From NCBI GenBank assembly GCA_016791085.1, contig JAEUNN010000334.1:1-19897 (forward strand): 19,897 nucleotides of DNA. The letters run 5' to 3'. How positions within the stretch are numbered: the stretch's first letter is position 1; every line of letters starts with the position of its first letter. Source of the DNA: Rhodocyclaceae bacterium (lineage in GTDB: Bacteria > Pseudomonadota > Gammaproteobacteria > Burkholderiales > Rhodocyclaceae). A program made the position numbers and the translations under genes. Below, piece by piece: positions 14,353 to 19,897 of the stretch. The notes beneath the pieces were generated by a model that was given only the letters and a program-made list of their open reading frames with translations, searched no databases and was not told the origin of the DNA.

Positions 14353-14879
14353 GCTGCACTCCTCAGGTTTGAACTTGTCTGCAGTGGCAACGGGTGGTCG
14401 TCGCGTCACCGCATGGGTGCACTGTAGGCGCGCGGCCGCGGGCGCCGAATCGGCCGCGTCCTAAAGCCCTGTGGGAATTGTCCGACAGCCGGGGCACCGG
14501 ATAGTGGGGGGCGGTTCGTGCCGTTGGATGCGCGCGCCCGCGTGGCCGGCGCGCGCTTGGCGGGCACCGGCCCGGCAGGCAGCAGGCGTAACAGAGGCGC
14601 TCCGTCAGCCCATGCGTGGCTGGGCTCAGCCCGACGTAGCGTTCAGCGATTGCCCGGACGGGCGACTTTTTCGGCCGCCATCGCGGCGGCGGAAACGACT
14701 GTCCCGCGATTTGGGATTGCGCGATGCAGCGCGAATGCAGTGCGGGGGAATTCGCCATGCAGGCCCGGCCCGGCAGGCCGGCAGGCCGGCAGGCACTGCC
14801 GCTCGGGGTGTGCGCCGCGGCGCCGGGACTTAAGCCCGCGCCGCCGGCGCATCGGCAGCAATTTACGCGGCCGTGCGAT
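14353..14879. other. Intergenic region upstream of csbD, no gene seen
   Basis: This stretch of about 530 bases separates csbD from the receiver-degenerate regulator gene. It holds the shared regulatory element (14470-14486) and a short tandem repeat of CGGCAGGC, three perfect copies at 14771-14794. It also has a GC-rich hairpin around 14672-14690 (GGCCGCC...GGCGGC) without a T-run. Open frames on both strands have no ribosome site or family features. Confidence 0.45.
14470..14486. promoter_or_regulatory. 17-bp element upstream of csbD, shared with ecnB
   Basis: TGTGGGAATTGTCCGAC lies 117 bases before the csbD start. It matches TGTCGGATTTGTCCGAC (10772-10788) upstream of ecnB at 15 of 17 positions, and both face the minus-strand gene the same way. 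The longer half-site GGCTGTCGGACA (minus strand, through 14490) recurs on the plus strand at 10747-10758. It is a probable binding site of a shared regulator. Confidence 0.5.
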
Positions 14880-15587
14880 TCAATCCGCGGCGCCGGCCGA
14901 CGGGTCGGCGCTGTCGGCGCCGGCTTTGGCTACCACATGGTGTATGTAGCGCGCGACGGCCTGCGAACGCCGGGTAACCTTCATTTTCTTGAAGGCATTG
15001 TGCAGATAGTTCTTGACCGTCTTTTCCGACAGGCCCAGCGCTATCGCCACCTGTTTGTTGGTCAGTCCGGCCGCCACTTCGCGCAGCACGCGGTGCTCCT
15101 GCGGCGACAGGACGCTCAGATCGCGCTCGGATCGAGCCTGGGCCGGCAAGGCGGCGGCGACGCGGCCGGCATCCGCGGAAGGCGCGATGTCGTCCAGCGT
15201 CTGGCCGGCTGCCGCGGCCTTGACCGCCTCGATCAAGGTGGTTACCGCCGCGCTGTGCGGCACCACGCCGCTCACACCGGCGCTCAGGGCATGCAGCATT
15301 GCCCCCGGATCGGTTCCGGAGGCGTACATGAGCACGCGCGTCTCCGGCCGCATGGAACGTATTGCGCGGCACAAGGCGGCGGCATCGCTATCCGGCAAAG
15401 TTTCGCCGATCAGCACCACTTCGGGGCGCAGACCGACAAGCAGTTCCATCGCGTCTGACGCGTTCTCGGCATCGCCGGCCACCTCGATGCCGCCGTGCTC
15501 CTGCAGCAAGAGGCGCATACCCAGACGCGGAATTTCATGTTCCTGTACCAGCAGGGTACGTATCAACTTATCGACCGGGGCATCCAT
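14880..15587 (-). CDS. LuxR/NarL-type regulator with a degenerate (pseudo-)receiver
   Basis: The 235-residue protein has the length and layout of a NarL-type response regulator, but its receiver lacks the phosphorylation residues. The acidic pair is Q15-E16, the acceptor Asp position reads G61 (VVLIGETLP), and the lysine position falls in GVVPHSA (107-113). The C-terminal GerE/LuxR DNA-binding domain (about 157-215) is intact: LSPQEHRVLREVAAGLTNKQ followed by LSEKTVKNYLHNAFKKM. It probably acts without aspartyl phosphorylation, through constitutive binding, a ligand or protein contacts. The start at 15587 has AGGAGC upstream; the longer in-frame ORF is not supported. No kinase gene is adjacent, and the gene is divergent from the KefB/C-type antiporter gene across a 427-base gap. 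Confidence 0.9.
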   Translation of the reverse strand: MDAPVDKLIRTLLVQEHEIPRLGMRLLLQEHGGIEVAGDAENASDAMELLVGLRPEVVLIGETLPDSDAAALCRAIRSMRPETRVLMYASGTDPGAMLHALSAGVSGVVPHSAAVTTLIEAVKAAAAGQTLDDIAPSADAGRVAAALPAQARSERDLSVLSPQEHRVLREVAAGLTNKQVAIALGLSEKTVKNYLHNAFKKMKVTRRSQAVARYIHHVVAKAGADSADPSAGAAD

Positions 15588-16014
15588 GGTCCAGCTCCTG
15601 GCGCAGTGCGCGCCGCAATTACCCCTTTTTTTACTTTCCGAACAATCTGGATTGCCGGCACACCGCGAATGAGCGCCCCGGTTCCGCCCTGCCCTGGCCA
15701 CGGGATTGGCACGACATGCTCTTCGGTCGCATGGCGCGCCAGCCGGATTCGAGTTCTCACCTCCGCATTGCGGCGGCAATTGGACTTTAGACCAGGGTAC
15801 CCGTTTCCACTGAATTTTTTTGTTCGATCAAATTAACTAAGCCGTTACATTGGAGGGACAAAACCACACCATCGTTGATATCTGTCAAAGCCGGTTTCAC
15901 GCATTCTAATTAGCGGAAACATGGTAATACAAATCCCATGTTCGTGCACGTCGAGATACCATGCGTGCAGCGGGCGGCACGTTGAGACGCGCCGGCAACA
16001 ACAGGAGAAGCTGC
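15588..16014. other. Divergent intergenic region with an AT-rich core
   Basis: This region separates the pseudo-receiver regulator (minus) from the antiporter gene (plus). The section 15780-15950 is clearly AT-richer than the rest of the window and contains runs such as GAATTTTTTT and AAATTAAC. A T-rich run also lies at 15624-15631. These are likely promoter regions, but I cannot assign a confident -35/-10 pair. No gene, tRNA or insertion-sequence end was recognised. Confidence 0.45.
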
Positions 16015-17790
16015 GTGTCTGGTTTGCTGCTCGGTGTGGTAATTCTCGGTTCGGCCGTGCTGGCCGTGACCTTGGCGCGGCGCCTCGGGCTAGGCGCCGT
16101 ACTTGGCTACCTGGGATTGGGGGTGCTGGTGGGACCCTGGTCGCTGGGCTGGATCGATGACGTCGAGGCGATCGCCCATCTGGCCGAATTCGGCGTGGTG
16201 CTGTTGCTGTTCGTGATCGGGCTGGAACTGGAACCGCAGCGCCTCTGGCACATGCGCCGCGCGGTATTCGGCATGGGCGGCACGCAGGTCGCGGTCACCG
16301 CGGTATTGCTGGCCGGGGTTGCGGCGCTGCTTGGCCTGCCCGCCAAATCTGCCATATTCGTGGGCCTCGCGCTGGCCATGTCGTCCACGGCATTCGCGCT
16401 GCAAATGCTGGCCGAGCGCAAGCAGCTCACTTCGCGCCACGGGCGCGCGGCATTTTCCATCCTGCTGTTTCAGGATTTGGCGGTCATCCCGCTGCTGGCG
16501 CTGATTCCGCTGCTGGGCCCGACGCGCGTCACCATAGGCGCCGAATCGCTGGCGCGCGCCGGTACCGCGCTGGGCATGGTGGCGCTGGTGGCGCTGGGCG
16601 GGCATTTCCTGCTGCGCCCGGCGCTGCGCCTGGTCGCGTCGAGCCGCGTCCATGAAGCCATGACGGCCAGTGCATTGTTCATCGTCGCGGGCACCGCGCT
16701 GCTCATGCAGTCGGTCGGCCTGAGCATGGGCCTGGGTGCGTTTCTGGCCGGCGTGCTGTTGGCGGATTCGGAATACCGCCACGAACTGGAAGCCGACATC
16801 GAGCCCTTCAAAGGCCTGCTTCTGGGGCTGTTTTTCATATCCGTGGGCATGTCGGTCAATGTAAACCTGCTGGTCGAGCGCGCGCTCTTGGTGGCCGGCC
16901 TCACGGCCGGCCTGATCGCGGTGAAATTTGCCGTGCTGTATCGCCTGTCGCGCGCCTGGGGCGGCACGCGCAGTTCCGCGCTGCAGCTTGCGTTCGCCAT
17001 TTCGCAGGGCGGCGAATTCGCTTTCGTGCTGTTCGGGGTCGCCGAAGGCAAGCACGTGCTGGACGGCAACCACGCCGAACTGCTGGTGGTGGTGGTCACG
17101 TTATCCATGGCGCTCACGCCATTTCTGAGCGCGGCCGGCGATTACGCGGTGCGCCGGCTCGGCCCGGCGCGGCCGCGCCGCAGCTACGACACGCCGCCCG
17201 CGGTGGAAAGGCCGGTCATCATCGCCGGGCTGGGGCGTTTCGGGCAGATGGTGGCGCGCGTGCTGCGCGCGCGCAAAATTCCGTTCACGGCGCTGGAAAT
17301 ACGCCCCGAACAGGTCGAGGTGATGCGCCAGTTCGGCATAGAGGCGTATTTCGGCGACGCGTCGCGCCTGGACTTATTGCGCGCCGCGCATGCCGACCAG
17401 GCCAGGCTGTTCGTGCTGGCCATAGACGACGAAGAAGCGTCGGTGCGCACGGCCGCGCTGGTGGCCCAGCATTTTCCCGATCTTCCCATCTATGCGCGGG
17501 CGCGCAACCGCAAGCATGCCTACCGGCTCATGGATTTGGGCGTCAAATTCATACGCCGCGAAACCTTGCTGTCGGCGCTGGATTTGACCTGTCTGGTATT
17601 GCAGGGGCTGGGTATCGCGCGCCCGGAAGCGCAGCGCAGCATAGAACTGTTCCGCAAGCACGACGAGCAACTGCTCGAAACCTTGCACCCGCACAATGAC
17701 GACGCGGAAAAAACGCGCTACCTGGCGCAGGAATCCGCGCGCGAACTGGAAGAACTGATGCAACAGGACACCCGCCTGCCGGCCGGTTGA
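16015..17790 (+). CDS. KefB/KefC-type cation:proton antiporter with TrkA-N domain
   Basis: The 591-residue protein belongs to the CPA2 family. About 12-13 hydrophobic helices fill residues 1-380, with CPA2 features such as GYLGLGVLVGPWSLG near the start, E-F-G-V-V-L-L-L-F-V-I-G-L-E-L, and FQDLAVIPLLAL. The cytoplasmic regulatory TrkA-N/RCK domain starts near residue 398, with the nucleotide-binding motif GLGRFG at 405-410 and DASRLDLLRAA further on. Such systems export K+ in exchange for H+, classically to acidify the cytoplasm during electrophile stress, gated by glutathione adducts and NAD(H). The start is the GTG at 16015, which has AGGAG about 8 bases upstream; an in-frame ATG at 15961 would add 18 Arg-rich residues. 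No KefF/KefG-like ancillary gene is present. Substrate and gating are inferred from the family. Confidence 0.92.
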   Translation: MSGLLLGVVILGSAVLAVTLARRLGLGAVLGYLGLGVLVGPWSLGWIDDVEAIAHLAEFGVVLLLFVIGLELEPQRLWHMRRAVFGMGGTQVAVTAVLLAGVAALLGLPAKSAIFVGLALAMSSTAFALQMLAERKQLTSRHGRAAFSILLFQDLAVIPLLALIPLLGPTRVTIGAESLARAGTALGMVALVALGGHFLLRPALRLVASSRVHEAMTASALFIVAGTALLMQSVGLSMGLGAFLAGVLLADSEYRHELEADIEPFKGLLLGLFFISVGMSVNVNLLVERALLVAGLTAGLIAVKFAVLYRLSRAWGGTRSSALQLAFAISQGGEFAFVLFGVAEGKHVLDGNHAELLVVVVTLSMALTPFLSAAGDYAVRRLGPARPRRSYDTPPAVERPVIIAGLGRFGQMVARVLRARKIPFTALEIRPEQVEVMRQFGIEAYFGDASRLDLLRAAHADQARLFVLAIDDEEASVRTAALVAQHFPDLPIYARARNRKHAYRLMDLGVKFIRRETLLSALDLTCLVLQGLGIARPEAQRSIELFRKHDEQLLETLHPHNDDAEKTRYLAQESARELEELMQQDTRLPAG

Positions 17791-17815
17791 GCCGGCGGCA
17801 GGCAGGCACCGCGGC

Positions 17816-19066
17816 TCAGGCAGCCGGCAGCAGCGATTTGAGCGGCAGCGCGTCGTCGGCAAGTTGCGCCGCCGTCACCGGCAGGCGTTCGGCAACCAGG
17901 CGCTTGGCGACCAGGAAGTCCTGCATGCGCCCTACCGTATCGGCCGCAATCACCACGCCGTCCTTCATATAGAAGGCCGCGAACGAGCGCGCGGCCGGGT
18001 CGCCGCGCAGCACGCAGCGCTCGTAGCCCTGATTCAGGCCGACCATTTGCAGCTTGAGGTCGTACTGATCCGACCAGAACCACGGCACCGAGGCATAGGC
18101 CTTGGGCTTGCCGCACAGGGTGGCGGCCGCGGCGCGCGCCTGTTCCAGCGCGTTGGGCACCGATTCGAGGCGTATGCGGCGGCCGTACAGCGCGCTCGGG
18201 TGGCTGGTGCAATCGCCGGCCGCCACGATGTCCGGGTCGGAAGTGCGCGCGCATTCATCCACGGTGACACCGTTATCGACGGCCAGGCCGGCCGCCTCGG
18301 CAAGTTCGGTATTGGGCAGCACGCCTATGCCGGCCACCACCAGATCGGCTTCGATTTGCGTACCGTCGGCCAGACTGGCGCCGGTGAGCGTGCTGCCGTC
18401 GGCGCCGACGCTCCAGGCCGCGATGTCGGCCGAAGTGCGCAAGTCCACCCCGGCGGCGCGATGCACGCCGGCATAGAACTCCGACACTTCCGGCGCGGTC
18501 ACGCGCACCAGCACGCGCGGCGCGGCCTCCAGCACGGTCACGCGCAGCCCGCGCTTGATGGCGGTGGCCGCCACCTCGAGCCCGATATAGCCGCCGCCCA
18601 CGATGAGCAGGCGCGCGCCGGCAACGAAACGGCTGCGGATTTTTTCCACGTCGGCCAGGGTGCGCAGGTAATGGAAATTCTGCAGGCGCTCGGGCGCCGC
18701 AACACCCGCCAGCGGCAAGGGGCGCGGACGCGAACCGGTGGCGAGCGCAAGCCGGCCGTATTCGAGCTGGCTGCCGTCGGACAATTCGACGCGCTTTTGC
18801 TCGCGCCGTATCGCCACCACCCGGCGGCCCGGCAGCAGCTGCACCTCCGCCTTGTCGAAATTCGCGCGCGGTTTGAGCTGTATCGCTTCGACCGCCATAT
18901 CGCCCGCCAGGTAGGCTTTGGACAGCGGCGGACGCTGGTAGGGCAAGCCGGGCTCGTCACCCAGCAGCAGGATAGGACCCGCGTGACCGTTCTGGCGCGC
19001 CGCGAGCGCAAGTTCGCCGCCGGCGTGGCCAGCGCCCACGATGATGATGTTTTGTTGGTCGGACAT
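17816..19066 (-). CDS. FAD-dependent NAD(P)H:rubredoxin reductase
   Basis: This 416-residue pyridine-nucleotide-disulfide-type flavoprotein resembles AlkT/RubB rubredoxin reductases and BphA4-type ferredoxin reductases. It has an N-terminal FAD Rossmann motif GAGHAG (11-16), the Y-Q-R-P-P-L-S-K segment (43-50), a second NAD(P) Rossmann motif GGGYIG (157-162), and the FAD-binding segment DIVAAGDC. The C-terminal reductase domain contains V-P-W-F-W-S-D-Q-Y-D. It should pass electrons from NAD(P)H to the rubredoxin encoded 74 bases upstream. The start at 19066 has GGAG upstream and begins directly before the FAD motif. The longer in-frame ORF would run through the rubredoxin gene and is not real. 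Confidence 0.92.
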   Translation of the reverse strand: MSDQQNIIIVGAGHAGGELALAARQNGHAGPILLLGDEPGLPYQRPPLSKAYLAGDMAVEAIQLKPRANFDKAEVQLLPGRRVVAIRREQKRVELSDGSQLEYGRLALATGSRPRPLPLAGVAAPERLQNFHYLRTLADVEKIRSRFVAGARLLIVGGGYIGLEVAATAIKRGLRVTVLEAAPRVLVRVTAPEVSEFYAGVHRAAGVDLRTSADIAAWSVGADGSTLTGASLADGTQIEADLVVAGIGVLPNTELAEAAGLAVDNGVTVDECARTSDPDIVAAGDCTSHPSALYGRRIRLESVPNALEQARAAAATLCGKPKAYASVPWFWSDQYDLKLQMVGLNQGYERCVLRGDPAARSFAAFYMKDGVVIAADTVGRMQDFLVAKRLVAERLPVTAAQLADDALPLKSLLPAA

Positions 19067-19102
19067 GCTGGGGCTCCGTGAAGCAGGTCGGTCAGTGACA
19101 AC

Positions 19103-19127
19103 GCCCGGCCGCACGGTGCGGCCGGGC
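19103..19127 (-). terminator. Perfect hairpin between rubredoxin and its reductase gene
   Basis: GCCCGGCCGCA (19103-19113) and TGCGGCCGGGC (19117-19127) form an 11-bp stem with a 3-base loop in the 74-base gap. On the minus-strand transcript it follows the rubredoxin stop and precedes the reductase ribosome site. There is no strong U-run, so partial termination or 3'-end protection of the rubredoxin message is more likely than full termination. Confidence 0.5.
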
Positions 19128-19140
19128 TGTGTAGAGGCGC

Positions 19141-19311
19141 TCAGGCGGCAATTTCCGCCATTTCGAAGTCGGCCTTGGCGACTCCGCAGTCGGGACAGGA
19201 CCAGTCTTCCGGTACGTCGGCCCAGCGCGTGCCGGCCTTGATGCCGTGTTCCGGGTCGCCGCGCGCTTCGTCGTAGGTGTAGCCGCATACGATGCATTGC
19301 CAGGTTTTCAT
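19141..19311 (-). CDS. Rubredoxin
   Basis: This 56-residue gene is easily missed because of its size. The protein starts M-K-T-W-Q-C and has the two rubredoxin iron-binding loops, C6-x2-C9-G-Y and C39-P-D-C42-G, with the aromatic residues and acidic spacer usual for class I rubredoxins. It binds one Fe(Cys)4 centre and carries single electrons. Here it should link the reductase gene downstream to the rubrerythrin gene upstream. The start at 19311 has GGAG 7 bases before it, and the rubrerythrin stop lies 36 bases away on the same strand. Confidence 0.96.
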   Translation of the reverse strand: MKTWQCIVCGYTYDEARGDPEHGIKAGTRWADVPEDWSCPDCGVAKADFEMAEIAA

Positions 19312-19347
19312 GGGTAACTCCAGTCGGGTTGCGATTGATGTCCGGGC

Positions 19348-19839
19348 TCAGGCCGCCACGCCTTCCACGCGCTCGAGTTGCGCGCGGTACTGGCGGGCGT
19401 GACGTTCTTCCACTTTCGCCAGCGCGGCGAAGCGCTTGGCGGCTTTTTCCAGCGTGGCCGCGAAACGTCCGGCGTGTTCGCGCGATTCGGCGATCTGCTC
19501 GTCGATTTCCGCGACCGCCGCGCTATTGCCTTCGGCCACCGCGGCATGGCGGAACGCCGGATACATTTCGGTGTATTCGTAGGTTTCGCCCTCTATGGCC
19601 ATTTCCAGGCAGCGCGCCGGGCTCATTTGCGCGGCCGGGTACAGCAGGTCCAGGTGGCCGAAAGCGTGCATGACTTCCTGCTCCGCGGTTTCTTCGAACA
19701 CGCGCGCCGTCGCTTCGTCACCAGCCGCGCGCGCCAGCCTGGCGAAATAGCGATATTTGATGTGCGCCATGGATTCGCCGGCAAATGCCGCTTCGAGGTT
19801 CTTGATGGTGGCCGACTGCGTCTGATTTGCATTGCCCAT
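19348..19839 (-). CDS. Rubrerythrin without the C-terminal rubredoxin domain
   Basis: The 163-residue protein is a ferritin-like rubrerythrin, a diiron peroxidase that reduces hydrogen peroxide to water. Ligand motifs appear in order: E22 (FAGESMAHIKYRYF), E55 and H58 (EQEVMHAF), E85/E88/E91 (GETYEYTEMYPAF), and E144 with H147 (KVEERHARQYRAQL). Classical rubrerythrins of about 190 residues end in a rubredoxin domain. This one stops at the diiron domain, and a separate rubredoxin gene follows, so electron delivery is likely in trans. The start at 19839 is the conserved one; the in-frame start at 19878 only adds a short unrelated leader. The gene is first in an apparent operon with rubredoxin and its reductase. 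Confidence 0.93.
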   Translation of the reverse strand: MGNANQTQSATIKNLEAAFAGESMAHIKYRYFARLARAAGDEATARVFEETAEQEVMHAFGHLDLLYPAAQMSPARCLEMAIEGETYEYTEMYPAFRHAAVAEGNSAAVAEIDEQIAESREHAGRFAATLEKAAKRFAALAKVEERHARQYRAQLERVEGVAA

Positions 19840-19897
19840 GATTTTGCTCCTGCTTGGTGCGTTGAACATGGGATGCATCGTAACGGACCGGACAAAA

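Noticed and set aside
14771..14794. Three tandem copies of CGGCAGGC as a possible repeat array or CRISPR remnant
   Set aside because: The unit is only 8 bp with no spacers; slippage in GC-rich DNA explains it.
16090..17073. 327-codon open frame antisense to the antiporter gene
   Set aside because: It is Gln/His/Arg-rich shadow sequence opposite well-defined CPA2 membrane helices.

Overview
The window is GC-rich DNA from a proteobacterium. The gene content points to a betaproteobacterium, probably near Burkholderiales: LutABC with a FadR-type GntR regulator, small CsbD, DUF1328, DUF883 and entericidin stress genes, and NarL/FixJ-type two-component systems with HisKA_3 kinases. This placement is inference; there is no rRNA or other marker gene. 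I see no tRNA, rRNA, CRISPR array, transposase or prophage gene.

Layout. (1) 1-1171 (+): a small lasso-peptide-like cassette with a candidate precursor (52-246), a PqqD-like leader-binding protein (B1, 401-682) and a transglutaminase-like leader peptidase (B2, 689-1171). The ATP-dependent cyclase that a lasso pathway needs is not here. It could lie upstream of the left edge or be absent. (2) 1172-1676: a gap without a supported gene, ending in an AT-richer stretch with a 25-bp dyad. (3) 1677-3851 (+): an orphan fusion of an ABC ATPase domain, degenerate at several catalytic positions, with an NrtA/NasS-type binding domain. It ends at a perfect 26-bp palindrome shared with the convergent lut operon. 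(4) 6767-3890 (-): lutA-lutC-lutB for L-lactate oxidation, coupled by two ATGA overlaps. The divergent GntR regulator (6960-7739) has a perfect TGGTCGGACCA operator in the shared intergenic region.

(5) 10624-7708 (-): an entericidin lipoprotein, a ferritin-like protein without the bacterioferritin haem ligand, and a soluble GAF-PAS-PAS histidine kinase whose 3' end overlaps the GntR gene tail to tail. (6) 11076-15587: a membrane CHASE3 histidine kinase (+) converges on a minus-strand row. In transcription order this row is a NarL-type regulator with a degenerate receiver, csbD, a DUF1328 membrane protein, a DUF883/ElaB-like protein, a NarL/UvrY-type regulator and a stand-alone receiver. A near-identical 17-bp element lies upstream of both ecnB and csbD, suggesting that the small envelope/stress genes share a regulator, possibly one of these. 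(7) 16015-17790 (+): a KefB/C-type cation:proton antiporter with a TrkA-N domain. (8) 19839-17816 (-): a rubrerythrin lacking its rubredoxin tail, a separate rubredoxin, and an FAD-dependent rubredoxin reductase, together a complete NAD(P)H-to-peroxide electron chain.

The common theme from 7.7 kb onward is stress: iron storage, peroxide reduction, K+ efflux, envelope stress proteins and several signalling proteins. The most unusual items are the cyclase-less RiPP cassette with its odd precursor, the apparently dead ATPase-NrtA fusion, the shared ecnB/csbD element, and the receiver-degenerate regulator.
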